DNA from: Xiphias gladius
Taxonomy: Eukaryota > Chordata > Actinopteri > Istiophoriformes > Xiphiidae
DNA length: 64,000 nucleotides
NCBI RefSeq assembly: GCF_016859285.1
Contig: NC_053413.1
Span: 19,453,501 to 19,517,500 of the forward strand
Direction: 5' to 3'
Position numbers and translations under genes: made by a program. Each line of letters starts with the position of its first letter. Positions within the stretch are counted from its first letter, which is position 1. Below the pieces are notes generated by a model that worked only from the letters and a program-made list of their open reading frames with translations, did no database searches and was not told where the DNA came from. Shown here one piece after another: positions 13,401 through 24,990 of this stretch.

Positions 13401-14269
13401 TAAATTTACAGCACTAATTTCCCACCACACCACCCTGCTGCTCTAAGTTTTGCTTCGCTAACTGAAATTCTGTTTATTCTGTTCATTCACTAATTATGAT
13501 TGCTGTTACGGTACCATCAATGACACTTACTACAGATGTTTAACATTAAAAGGTTCCCAAGCAGATTAAATGACAAATCCCTCACATTCAGGGTTGGCTT
13601 TTAAATTTAAACCTTTGCAGGAAGTGGCGAGTTTTATTGACGATAACAGCACTTAAAACCAGCACAGTAGCAATTTTTGACTTTATGAATGAAAACAGTA
13701 TTTGTATTAAAAAGAGTGCAGCAGATCGATGAGTATGACATTACACGGTTCTCGTACAGATGGAATTAGTGCTGGGGAAATCTAAATTAGGATGAAATAA
13801 TCATGTGAGTTAGATTACAGGTTAATTCGATACCCCTCAGCGTTACCTGGCTTTTATTAGTGACTGGTCTGTTATTGTTCGTGCTGGTCTTGGCTTTTAT
13901 TTGAGACTTGGAAATTATTTGAATACTGGCTTTTATTATAGAGTTTTCAGTACCGATGATTCTACCTTCCACCTCCTATTTAATGAATCCACCTTGCTGT
14001 AGTGTTGTAATTCATGTCGCCTCACTCTTTTCCGTAGTGATGTTCATATGTACATGGGCCAGCCGCCAGTCTACACAGCAGCTCCAGGCAGCATGGCCCC
14101 AGCAGACGTTCAGTCCTACCAGAACCCAGCCACAGCCCCCGGCCCCGCCCCAGGCACGACTCACACAGGCATGACGCAGACGCCAAACTACAGCATCCCC
14201 TCTGGCCAAAGCATAGCACCTTCCTCAGACGCAGCACAGGCCCCCTACTCAGAGAAAGCCTTGCTATAG
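4483..14269 (+). CDS. stam: Signal transducing adapter molecule 1 (ESCRT-0 subunit)
   Basis: Fourteen exons were read: 4483-4522, 7214-7298, 7551-7626, 7868-7963, 8087-8233, 8500-8590, 8830-9025, 9466-9560, 10681-10769, 11096-11183, 11341-11395, 11588-11741, 12273-12394 and 14038-14269. They sum to 1566 nt, 521 residues plus stop, against about 540 in human STAM. Domains in order: VHS (about 9-143, with [13 protein letters not shown] and [12 protein letters not shown]), ubiquitin-interacting motif across exons 6/7 ([16 protein letters not shown], about 171-186), SH3 (about 214-270, with ALYDF-type AIYDFEA, NWWKG and LFPSNFV), GAT/coiled-coil region (about 300-375, [19 protein letters not shown]) with the YAMYAKL tyrosine motif, then a Pro/Gln/Ala-rich tail ending SEKALL. 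STAM pairs with HRS (HGS) to form ESCRT-0 on early endosomes, binds ubiquitinated cargo and recruits the deubiquitinases USP8/STAMBP through SH3. [22 protein letters not shown] matches STAM1 rather than STAM2. The start gives the expected [13 protein letters not shown]; exon 1 stands alone 2.7 kb upstream of exon 2. Confidence 0.96.
6035..6890 (+). mobile_element. Non-autonomous DNA transposon-like repeat, copy 2 (in stam intron 1)
   Basis: It starts with CAGTGGTGGAAATTA followed by ACTCAAGTACTGTACTTTTG, TTTACTTGAGTATTTCCATTTT and CCCCACTACATTTCACAG, all hallmarks of a common fish repeat. The interior from 6380 aligns with copy 1 (3100-3480) in the same orientation. The right end is decayed: TACTTTTACTTAAG is visible near 6850 but the closing CCACCACTG is not. 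The open frames here are not genes. Confidence 0.6.
8321..8360 (+). repeat. tRNA-derived SINE head fragment in stam intron 5
   Basis: GGGGCATCCTAGTGG followed by TTAGTGGTTAAGAC resembles the A-box half of tRNA-derived fish SINEs. No B-box or tail is recognisable, so this is a truncated or decayed piece. Confidence 0.4.
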
Positions 14270-17200
14270 GGCCTTCTCAGCTCACTGTTAGCCTCACGCA
14301 TAAACACGTAACATGCACCAGACCTGATCAAATAGTGGTCTTACGTAATTTCCTTTATCATGTGTTATGATTTGTTTTGTCATGAAACACCCGATGGCTG
14401 GAAAGACACAAATAAGGGTAGACTAACCTTAACATATGACACCCTTTTGTGTTATTCTATCTGGCAGAAAGTGAAATATACAGTTACACTTCTCACTCCA
14501 TGTTTAGAAGTGATCATGAGGCTTTGATTTGAAGAGCTCACACCAAGCCACACATGGTCTGAAAGTACTTTTAGGATTACATTGATTAATTATGTTATTG
14601 CATCTTCGCTCCTCTGCTCCATGTCTTCACCCGATTTAGATGTGCAGACACGGAGGAGCTTTCAGTTGCACTTTCTTCTTCCGTTGCACTTATTTCATTT
14701 TTGGCCATCATTCAGGCCTGATCACTTCCAAATCGAGATCTAATAGCAGTATTTGCATTGTCCATTTTTGTGTACGAGACCTGACATTTTTGTTTCCTAG
14801 AGGTGACAGGACTATTGCAAAATTGTGTTAACAATTTATTTTATGGGTCGGTATTTTTTAATAATTTCCTAGGAAGTTTCCTGGGAAGAACTAGATAATT
14901 TTTATACTAGTTATAGAGGAAATGAGACAGGTTCTTTTAGTTAGGCTTTAGTTGAATTTATAGGCAATTGTTGATTAAAAAAGGCTCTATTTGAACCTAA
15001 GTAAAGCAAAAAATTTATTCTTCATACTGTATAGAGTATGTTGAATAGTATGCATGTTTGTAGACAAATTTCACATTTTTGCATGTTTCAGCTGATCTAC
15101 TGTTTACTTAAAAATGTTTAGGTCATACTAGCAATTAATTTGAATTAATCAATTTCAGGTATGCCAGTTTCTACACTTTTTTATTTGTAATTAGTACCAA
15201 TCTCCATAGTTCTTTCCCAGAAACTTTTGAGGAAATTATGAAGAAATTATGGACCTGTTAAATAAAGCATCAGCAAATTGCTTTGAGAAAACAAGTGTAA
15301 CTGTAACCACTTCAATCCAACATCATAATACATATGCAATTACTATTTGATCACGTGTGAAACACACACATGCATTCCTTCACGCCACTCCCAACATGCA
15401 CACTGGAGCTACACACACGATACTCAAACACACTACAGGCAGGTGAACAGCAGTTGACACTCAAGCAAATATAGTTGCAGCACTTGGTTCACACATCCTC
15501 AGCTGCATGTGATAATTTTACCTTCACTCACACACTAACATGGAGATAAATCCACATGCCACAGCCTTCTCACCCTCTTAAAGCAACTGCAGTGCGAATC
15601 ACTTCCCAAAAAAGGGGCGTTGACTCACATTTCTTTTTCTTTTTTTTTTTATACATCAGAAAATGGACATTTAGCGATGCTGAAAACATTCGGCTACTTC
15701 ATTCTGTATATGTTGTCGACTTTGAGAAGTACTGAAAACTAAAGCCACTTTGTTTTTTTGGAGGGAAAAGAAACAAGAGAAGTTAAAGCATGCACATGAC
15801 TCTTGTATATACTGTACTGAATTAGTAGTGAAGCCACATGATGGGATGTATGTTAACACAGCTCCGGGTGCTTTGCTCAGCCTTAAAGGCGAACTCTGCA
15901 GTCATCATATCCCATGTGAATTAAAAGGTGTAGAAGCTAAAGAGAACAAAGCGGGGAAAAAAATGCCCACATGCCAGAAAAACACAACATAATTTTCTCT
16001 TTCTTTTCGTTTTTCCTTCAATGACTCCTCACTTCATTCTGCAGAGTTTTCCTTTTCAAAACAAGCAGTTCTGCATCCTTGTTGGTGGATGTAAGACTAG
16101 CTCTGTCTTCATTCAGGAGCTGTACTAACAGACTGGTACCACAGACTTGGCTACTAAGGGGTGAATTCTTCGAACCGCCCCAGAATCTTTGAAGAATCTC
16201 TTTAGTCAGTGTTGAAAAATGAATACTATGTTTTGTTTTTGTTTTTTGTAGTGCATTTTAATTTATGTTTTGATTATTGTTATGCTATTTTTAAATGGAG
16301 AAGCAGTACAGGATGTATGTATTCAGAGAAAAGTGGAATATGTGATATTCTGCCTAACTTAGTAGTATATTTAAATGGCTGACATGAGAACATGGATGTT
16401 TCTCTCTGTGTTTGATACATGCTTATGTACTGTAGGGTCAACTGGTAATGTGAAAACTGATCAAACCCCCCCACCCCACATGCATTTCAAATCTGTCCTT
16501 TCTCAGAGCTGTCTAGCACTAAAACAAATTCTACCTGAAGCAGGAATGAAATAAGGCTTTTCTGAACCTGGACAAGTGCAGTCCGGATTTTCAAAACATC
16601 TCTTTACCAAAGTTTCCATAAGCTGTCAGTTACAGTGCCACTCTGAGGGAAAAATCAAATGTTGTACAAAGTCTACTTCACATACCCTTTCTACGGCTAA
16701 TTTGTATGGCATCTATGTATTAAAAGTCTTTGGAAAAGAGCTGATTTTTACAAACACCAATTGGATTGCAAAAAGCTGATGAAATGGGAAAATTATTTAT
16801 CTGTTGTGTGATATTGAATGATGCTAAATGAAGGAATTATGAAGCAGTTTTAAATATGTTGAACCACACTCTCCAATTTCAGGGCAAATTTGTGTGTTGA
16901 TCTTACTGTAAATTTGTGTCATTTCAATATTTCTTGAGATACTATGTTTCAAATGTGCTGCTTCTTGTCAACCCTATGCCGTCTTAAGAATATAAAAGAA
17001 CCCACAACTTAAGCTTGGTACCTGGGACTTTGCAAACGAGAGGCCATTTTATTCTCCAGCACCTGATTTTAGCCTTATTTTGGTCGATTCAAAGACAAGG
17101 AATTCATTTTTTTTTTTTTTTTTTTTTTGCTGCCTTCAACTAAATGCTAGAGTGAATTAGATTTAATCAATTTGATCAAAGAGGGCCGAAAATATCAAGG

Positions 17201-17460
17201 TAGCTGCTATTCTGGGACCAAGGGACCAGGAGCCAGTTAGTCATCACACATCATCCAAATGTAACATCTTGTTGCACCACAGTGTTGGACTGCAACCCCG
17301 ATGTAACTTTACTGTACAGGATTGAGATGCTGCCTGTTTTTAAGTTTTAAACCAACATTATTGTAAAGGTTCTGTCGAAACTTGTACCCTGCTGTTTGTA
17401 TGTATTCTTTTAACCATACTTATTAATTGGTATTCACAATAAAACCAGGCCAAATGTACA
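14270..17460 (+). other. stam: Long 3' UTR of stam
   Basis: About 3.2 kb follows the stop codon with no coding frame of note and no splice-site-bounded exon. It is rich in U and AU runs and contains one UGUAUAUA (15804-15811), which fits the Pumilio consensus UGUANAUA. A T-run of more than 20 lies near 17106. The first strong terminal signal in a suitable place is AATAAA at 17438, followed by a GT-rich stretch (TGTATGGCCTTGTTTTC), consistent with cleavage near 17460. The human gene also has a long 3' UTR. Confidence 0.6.
17438..17443 (+). terminator. stam: Poly(A) signal AATAAA of stam
   Basis: Canonical hexamer with a GU/U-rich downstream element within about 40 nt; the next gene starts 1.4 kb further on. 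Confidence 0.6.
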
Positions 17461-17734
17461 GAATAATATGTATGGCCTTGTTTTCTCGTTTTTAGAGCCC
17501 TTTGTAGATACGTGAAATACATCAATTGTTTTATTTAGTTATGTTTAACTTTGCAAAGATTTTCACTTTTTTTTTTTTTCCAGGACATTATGAAAGCCCT
17601 GAAAATGTCCTTTTCTCGATTAGCTTCTTACTACAAGATGTGGTGCCCTACATGAACACTACAGCTTGGGTTATTTCACATTAGAGATTTCTCTATTCAT
17701 GAATATTTAATTTTATCAAGGAATATTAAAGCCG

Positions 17735-18210
17735 TGTTTCAACTCCATGCAACATACTAATTCTAAACAGTACATACTACATACTACTTATTATAGTGTA
17801 CTGTAGATAGTATACAAAATAAATCAACATACTTTACTATTTCATACTAACAGGAAATAAAACAATACGTGTCACGTTTGATGTCAGTCACACTGCAACT
17901 TTGGAAAGCTACTGCCAATTAAACCTGACAAAAAGACATCAAAATGTTTTTCCTAACATGATACTTATTCTTTGTTTTAACCATTAACCACAATTTATTT
18001 GAATTTTTTTTTCCAGTTGTGAGCAGCTCCTCCATTACCTTTGAGCATCGTAGGAGAATCAACAGCACACTCAAAAACCAACCATATTTTGTCTGCATGC
18101 TGTCTGCTTTGAGTATATTTATTCTTGTCACATTTCCAGTATGACCATGCTACATATTTAAAACCTGCTTAGAATAAGTGTGTAGTATGGAATTGGGACG
18201 CAGTGTTTGA
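17735..18210. repeat. Non-autonomous repeat with TACTACATACTA / GTAGTATGGAATTGGGACGCAG ends
   Basis: The left part has CATACTAATTCTAAACAGTACATACTACATAC and the right part has TGTGTAGTATGGAATTGGGACGCAGTG, partly inverted relative to each other. I recognise the ending as that of a common teleost element (GTAGTATGGGAATTGGGACGCAGC type). The stretch fills most of the stam-tmem236 gap; the rest of 17460-18816 shows nothing I can name. Confidence 0.45.
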
Positions 18211-18816
18211 ATTAAAGCCCAAGTTTTCGGGAGCTTTAAAAAGCGTTCTTTGCCTTGCCACTAGATGGAGATCAGTGTATATGCGAGCCAACAGGTCTGG
18301 ATGGAAGAAATTTGTGACGAGTTCCCAACAGAAGAGGGCAAAACTGTTTTGCTCCGCAGCCACTGAGCATGTGATTTTCAAAGCGGTAGGGAACTATTAA
18401 GCATTGATTAATTTCACATTAAATGTTTAATTCTGTTTCAATCAAAAACACCAGCTCGTTACAAAGTTATATATCTATATTTCTATTTTATTATTATTTT
18501 GCTCATCTAAAAAAACACCTGTTAAAACAGACATAGGTGTCAGTGTAATCATGTCCTTTTTCCAGAACATGTTCAGTAGCAGGCTCAATGTAATTTTTCT
18601 CCTTGAAATTATGGGATGGGAGTGCACTTCTTTGTGAGCCCATAAAAAGATGAGCATGACCACCTCATTACCTCAGCAATAAAAGAATACAGCCTCCAGT
18701 GCAGTGTAAGCAGTGTCGGTGTGCAGAGTCCAACGGCTCCAGTGGCTCGTTTTGTGGGAGATGATTGTCAAAGTCTTTACCTCCAAGTTCAGACCAGCAA
18801 CTGGTGTTCAGGGACC

Positions 18817-21800
18817 ATGCCCTCGGGGAAGACGGTCAAGCTCGTCCTATACGAGGTGCTGCAGTTTGCAGCTCTTATCGTACCGATCTTTGTGATAATG
18901 GAGAGGTTTGCCAGCCTCATACGTGAAGTGAAGGGACAGGATCTAACAGCCTACTGGCTTGTGGTGGCAGCTTCTATCGCCTATGTGACCTCTGTGACCC
19001 TGCTGGTGTGGGTTCCTCTCAAATATCTGATCCTGAAGAAGCAGAGGTTCATCAGAGAGATCACACAGTGGTGAGTAAACGGGAAGAAGCTTTGACAGTT
19101 ACACAGCGACAAAGTATCTACATGTACTAGATAAAGCATCTTACCTACAGCTAATTTGAGAGGACGCAGACAAGTTAACAGAGTCAAAATGACAAGAACA
19201 CAAGCCATTTGAGGCAGATTTTGGATATGGGATTTAGGGCTGTAGAAGTAAAATTGACTTTACAAGGAGAAAAACAGTGAAATAACATTACAGAAGTGGA
19301 AGAAATACTGAGGACAAAGTAGCAATACTACAATGTAAAAATATTTAGCTACATGTAAAAATGTGCTCATGATGTGAAATGACCCTGAAAATCTTTAACA
19401 AAGCTTCATATTTTATAAACTAATGGGATGTTTGTACGCAGAGTGTGATTTTAAATCGAGACTATGTAAACCTTTGTAAGAAGAAATAGCAAAAACAAGT
19501 TCCATCTTAAAAATGAAACGTTGAATTCATAAGCAATAAAATGCAGCCTTGCTCAATTCAGTCCACTCAGTGGTTTTACTGCTACAGGCTTACTCAGTCT
19601 GGTATGACCACTAGCTTCCAGTGGCTAACATTAGCTGAGGTTAGCAAGCTTTAGCTCCATATTGCTTTGTAACTGACATTAGTGAGTTTAGGACTCTTCT
19701 CTGCTTGTGCTACTGTTACACGATGTTTTAACATTTACCCTGATCCTGTAAGTGTGCGGTTGTTCGGCAGAAGTTACGTGGCCTCACTTTAATCTACAGA
19801 GTAAGTAGCCATAGGTGACAGATAAATGTCATGAGTTAAAACGAAATGTGGTGGAGTGCAAGTATTAAGAAGCATAAAATGGAAATACTCAGCACTTGAA
19901 CTTACACGTTCCTCCACTGTGACTGCAACTGTAAGTCTGACAATGACGCAATGAATGCAGTATACACTGTACATTGAGAATAAGATCAGCACTTCTTTAG
20001 CAAAGGAACAATTATTCACCATACTGAGACCATCGTCATTCGCATATGAACTAAAGCAACCTATTTTGTTTTTCAGGAGACCTACAGCGCTGGCGTATCT
20101 CGTCCTGTGTACATTACCGTGCTTTGCTATTTTAATCGCCAGCTCCAAGGTAATGTCATCATGACTGATCTTCTTCTCACTGAGCAGCACCTGTTGACGT
20201 TTTGCTCAGTCATGCGCCGATGGGGCCCTTGAAGAGGCATATTTGTTGTAAACGCTCCATTTGTGGCACAGGCCCATTTTATCACCCCCTTGTGTAAAAG
20301 AATGGGTCTAGAGCACTGAAATTATTTAATGAGCGATGGTCGACATGGCACAATGCACCACAGAGAAAGAACGGCATTGCTTGTCATCAGTTTTACTCAA
20401 TCTCCTGAGATTTAGTTATTGATTGTGCATCCAACGATACTCTCAGCATGTACCGAGGGGGACTTTGACACCATCATAATTAAAAGAATAAGGCACTGGG
20501 AATGTGTTCCCCGTCACATGACTTTACTCTGTCTCGGGTATTCAGTAACCCATAGTGAACATAACAGATTGGCCATTAACTCAAACTTTGATACCATCAA
20601 ACCTAAAAAGACAGAACTTTTTAACTCCACCAGGGAGGTTATGTTTTCACCCGTGCCTGTTTATCGGTTTGTTTGTTTGTCAGCAGGATTACACAAAATG
20701 TACTGCACTGACTTGCACTGAACTTGGTGGAGGGATCGGGCATGGGCCAGGGAAGACCCCGTTAAATTTTGGGGCAGATCCGGATCATTTACTATGAATT
20801 GGAATTTTTTTCTCTGAAGTCTGATGTATGTTTTTTGACACTGGCCTTGGCTGAGGTCTGCTCTCTCGGGGTGCCCTTCTAGTTACACGTTATAATGTGT
20901 CCTCAAACACTTTATTCTTAGACCAGCAACACAAGATTAAGAAATATTAGATGTATAAATATGTCTGATGAGGTCAGATGCTCTTATTTATGTCATTAAA
21001 GGCATTCAGCAGCATCATAATGTCTATAATTATGGGGTAATAAAATCGGATGGGTTCATAAAATTTGGAATGCAGGAGCTCCTGTTTCTGAATCCAGCCA
21101 AATGTTTTAATGAAGAATTTCAGTTTCGCTTCTTCCTGCTTCATCCCTCATAATTTGCAAGTGGCAGATCAATTCTTTCTACTATTGAATTCTCATTTAT
21201 TTTTCACTATTATCGTCATACTGTAGGTGCAGGTGGACAGAGGACACAGGTTCGACCATTTCGCTGAGTTGCCCGTCTCCTTGGTGCTTTTCTCCCTCAT
21301 CTGTGTGGATATTGTAGAGAGGATTCGCCCTTGCAGGCTAATTGGACGATGTAAGGCCTGAAGTTGTTGGCATTATCAAAAATGACATGCGGTTGCGGTG
21401 CATGCATCCTGCATTTGAAATGTTTGTGTTTCATGCTGCATGCTGTGTGCAACGAACTGGCAGAGAGAGGCCTTTTTTACAGAAGACATTTTGACATGCC
21501 AAATTAGGAGAAGCACTGGTGGAAATAGTGCATTTTATTTAGCTGCTTAAGTGTCAGGGTCCTGGTGTTGTCATGGCTTCCTGGGACACATAAATAAAAC
21601 AGAATTTACACCTATGCCTTTCCTACTATGACAAGTCAAAATATCTAGAGTGAAAAAGGGCTATTGTTGTTTTTTTTTTTAAATGTTGAGCTAATGTTAT
21701 TATCACTATTGTCCATCATACCAACATTTGATCAGTTTTGTATTATTAATTAGTTAGTAAGTCAACGGGTCCCCAGGATGGGACTTCGTTAGGCCATGTC

Positions 21801-23452
21801 TTACCGAGGGAATCTAGTTTTAATACCTTTAATATTTCAGTTAATATTATTCTGTTTACGTGATGCATATCTTTAAATTAGTATCTAATAAATTATCACA
21901 AACTAATTAACATAGAGTAAACCTCCAAAAATCAACCCCCAAAAGCCCCTGAAGCATGTCTTCTTCAACGCACTGACACCACTGTAAGGACACATCTAAC
22001 TTTGACTATTTCTGAGGTATTTGTAGACAGGCAGTGCAAAAGAAAGTGCTGAGCCAATGACAAAGACAACATCGAAACTGAAAAAGAAAGACTCGACTTT
22101 AGCTCTTTTGTCTTCAAAAGCAGGGCGAGCGTTAAATCTGCAGCAAATCAAATGCTTGTCAATCTTGTAAGAGGAACTCCTTGATCTTCCTGAATTTTCT
22201 CTTGTTAAAGTTTTTTTGCGCAGTTTTTCCTGATCCGATACAAGGGCCTAAGGATATAGGGTGTTGAACATTGTAGAGACTTTGAGGCAAATTGGAGATC
22301 TTGGGCTGCGAAACTGACTTGACAAAAGAAGCAATTAGTTAGATTTAGAGATCCACTGATCACTATACTGATTTCTCTCTTGATATTGATGCTGTCTTTT
22401 TCCCCAGTTTAAAATCTATATACCTGACTGTATGGAACTCACTGGACTTATTTTTATGTAAAGTAACATTAGACCAGAGATAGCTTTGGCACTAAAAACT
22501 GAGTTGGTGGCATAGTATGACTGAATTAATGAAATTTAAAAGTGAATTTTATACTAACAGTGACAAAAACTGTATAAATGAGGATTGTTCACAATAAGGC
22601 CAATACCCAATCCACTTAATAAGGTCAGTATTGGCGTATTAGATTGGTGCATCTCAAGAAAGATTTTCATCAGTATCAATTAGTATGATGGCAAACAACA
22701 ATGCCAAATGCCAATGATTTTGACCTTGGCTGGGATAACCATAAACCTATCATAGACAGTACGTAGTACTGGAGTAACAGCTGGAGTTGTTTGTGCTCTT
22801 GTCATTTTCAGCAGACAGCCTCGATCCTGAAATTGACATGCCAGGCCCCATCCTGACCCACCTGGAACAGGTGACCACCGTATCAGGCCAGCTGCACCCT
22901 GATGAAGGCCAGAACAGTTTGACCCAAGGCCATCCAGAGGCCAGAAATGGCAGCGCCTCAGGCAGATGGCAGGACTTTGCTGGCTCACCCAGCCGCTCAA
23001 CTCTCAGCTCACGGGCGCCCGGCACTGCCTACCTGTACTCCTCATCCTCGCGCCCTCGGTTCTACTCTGGGCATCTGGGCTTCCTGTGGAGGAGGGATGG
23101 GAGGTCAGAGGTGTTTGTGGATAGCTTCCTGTTCTGGTTTGACACTGTGGAGATGGTGAGAGTAGCAGGAGAGCCATCAGTCTTCTACTCGGCCTGGGTG
23201 TTCCCTGTCTACATTCTCGGCTTCCTGTCCACTGTCCGCATGGTCGTCACTCCTCAAAACCCTTTACTGTCTTCTGCTGGAGTTGCTCTGCAGGACCTTC
23301 CTTTCTTTATTATTCGAGTCGCTCTGATAGTTGTGTTTGGTAATGTGACACCTGTGTTATACCCGCTGAAAAATGTGCTGGTGAGTTGGACATTTATCTA
23401 CTTTTCATTCCTGACCAAGCTGAGGATATTCAAAAGCCGGAGCATGTTTTGA
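18817..23452 (+). CDS. tmem236: Transmembrane protein 236
   Basis: Four exons: 18817-19070, 20077-20149, 21227-21350 and 22812-23452, all in frame with GT-AG introns, giving 363 residues (human about 350). The N-terminal half has four hydrophobic segments: LVLYEVLQFAALIVPIFVIM, YWLVVAASIAYVTSVTLLVW, LAYLVLCTLPCFAILIA and LPVSLVLFSLICVDIVERI. A polar loop of roughly 90 residues follows (DSLDPEIDMPGPILTHLEQ and a Ser-rich tract). The C-terminal half has the family block FWFDTVEMVRVAG, then WVFPVYILGFLSTVRMVVTP, QDLPFFIIRVALIVVFGNVTPVLYP and a final segment FIYFSFLTKLR. I chose MPSGKTVKL at 18817 rather than the in-frame ATG at 18721, because family members begin directly with this short polar start. 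Biochemical function is unknown; in mammals it is chiefly an intestinal membrane protein. It follows stam directly, as in human 10p12. Confidence 0.93.
20625..20830 (+). repeat. Dispersed fish repeat (TTTGTTTGTCAGCAGGATTACAC type), tmem236 intron 2
   Basis: GTTTGTTTGTCAGCAGGATTACAC, then CTTGGTGGAGGGATCGGGCATGGGCC and GTTAAATTTTGGGGCAGATCC; the same family is present twice in reverse near 43950-44390. The copy is plus-oriented and internal parts are conserved. The short open frames here come from this repeat. Confidence 0.6.
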
Positions 23453-23800
23453 GGAGTGACACATTCTGTTGTTAATGAAAGATTTGCTTAGATTGTGGAT
23501 AAACAGTTGGTATATTTATGTGTAGCGAGCAGCACCAAGTAAACATGGTGCTGGCACTGATGATGAGGAACATCATGTTTTTGAATGGTTCATTTTCTGT
23601 GCTATATTTGAATCCAAATGTATTTATTGATACTTAATTTTATGTGTTCTTGCTACATTTTTCAGTGTTTTCTTTTTATCTGTACCACATTTGTTAACAT
23701 ACCACAAAGAGTAATGGAAAAAAGCATTTGTTGTAAACAAAACATTTTTAACGATTTCCAACAAACTTAACTACATTGAATAAAACTCCTTTGTTTAAGC
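23453..23800 (+). other. tmem236: 3' UTR of tmem236 with AATAAA at 23779
   Basis: AT-rich non-coding sequence with AATAAA at 23779-23784 followed by the T-rich CTCCTTTGTTTAAG. This gives a compact UTR of about 340 nt. Confidence 0.6.
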
Positions 23801-23959
23801 ACCGGTGTAAACATTTTGAAATCAAGTTGGTAACAGCTCCACTAATCAAAACTTTTATGATAACAATGGTCACTCATGGTGAGAACGCAGAGAGTTATCA
23901 CCCAACTCTGTTGTTCCCCTTAACTGTATGGAGCATTTGAGCATCTTTCAGCCCATTGT

Positions 23960-24390
23960 TTTGGTTTAATACCTGCAACTTCACTGTTCTGGTTCACTCG
24001 CACCGCTTTCGCCAACCTCGTTTCCAGCAGGCCGGCAGCTGCTTTCAGCGAAGAGGCTCTAATGAACTGAGTGTACGCCACTTGCATGGCACCTGATATC
24101 AGACAAAGTTAGCAACTAACTGGTCAACATGCTGGCGCATTTAGCAGCTAAAGAACGTGATATTTCCCTCAGGAGTTTGCGGCGATGAAAACAGAGCTCA
24201 ATGGAGAATGACAGTGGACTTACATTTGCGAGGTAGCCAGAAACACAACTCCAAATAAATGCTTAAGTTGCTCTGTGGCTGCTGGATTTGTCAATAGGCA
24301 GCTGTTTGCTAACACATAAGCTACATCAACTTTATAAAGTGATACTGTATGTCAGTCTTTTGACCCGTTTACAGCTTCGCTCACTGCTCC
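23960..24390. repeat. Fish repeat family R-A, copy 1
   Basis: It shares ordered blocks with 39830-40140: CTGCAACTT, GTACGCCA, TTAGCAGCTAAAGA, GATATTTCCC.CAGGAGTT, GGAGAATGA..AGTGGACTTACAT, AGGTAGCCAGAAA and ACTCCAAAT.AATGCT. The block order is the same and both lie in + orientation. Copy 1 extends further right (TTTATAAAGTGAT, CTTTTGACCCGTTTACAGCTT). The class is unknown. Confidence 0.6.
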
Positions 24391-24619
24391 CCAGTTATGT
24401 TAACATATTGGCATTAGTAGATGACATGCTGTACAAACCCTCAAATTCTGAACAGCATCTTCCCACATTAATGGCCACAAAATTACCGCCATGTTGGTGG
24501 GTACTCTTTGTTTTGTATTTCATGTATTTTCTCTGTACCTAGCAACTACCCTGCTTAGGTTTGGTGGATGTGCACACGATCACTTATAACAGCTATATAT
24601 TCCCGTATGTGGTGTTTTG

Positions 24620-24990
24620 ATGGAGGAGAGCACTATCTTGCATATTATTCCCAAATATCCCAAAGTTGTTTGATTGGGTTGAGACTGGTGGTGTATCTAG
24701 TGACTGCAAATACCACAGCATATGGTTATTATTATTTTCATACTTTTCAAACCATTCAATGACCCTTCATACCCTGTGGATGAGCTTTCTCCTTTCTGGG
24801 TAGAAATATTTCTTAATAGGATAAAAAGTGATTACTCAGAGCAACTTTTTATTGATTTGCACTGAACTTTCCTGCTAAGGGGTCAAGTGGTCCCAAACCA
24901 TGCCAGGAAAATGCCACCTCATCTGCAATTGCTATGTTTCTCCACTTATTCGTGGTTTTAATCTGTCACCTGTCTGCGTGTGCTGAGTTC
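24620..24990 (-). pseudogene. Relic of a Tc1-like (DD34E) transposase
   Basis: Read on the minus strand, the stretch keeps signatures of the C-terminal half of a Tc1/mariner-type transposase: the FSWHGLG-like start (TTTTCCTGGCATGGTTTGGGA), the LSDHL-type segment near 24835, a tract opposite the EWF.. region near 24750, and the SPDLNPIEHLWE-type motif now decayed near 24665 (CAACCCAATCAAACAACTTTGGGAT on the minus strand). The segment that would carry the second catalytic Asp (DDNAPIH) is deleted around 24775. Several stops break the frame, so the copy is dead. Confidence 0.6.

Noticed and set aside
18721..18816. Upstream in-frame ATG (18721) as the tmem236 start
   Set aside because: It adds 32 residues not found in the family; MPSGKTVKL at 18817 aligns with the known N-terminus.
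22680..23025. Minus-strand frames of 91-106 residues
   Set aside because: Shadows of the last coding exon of tmem236.
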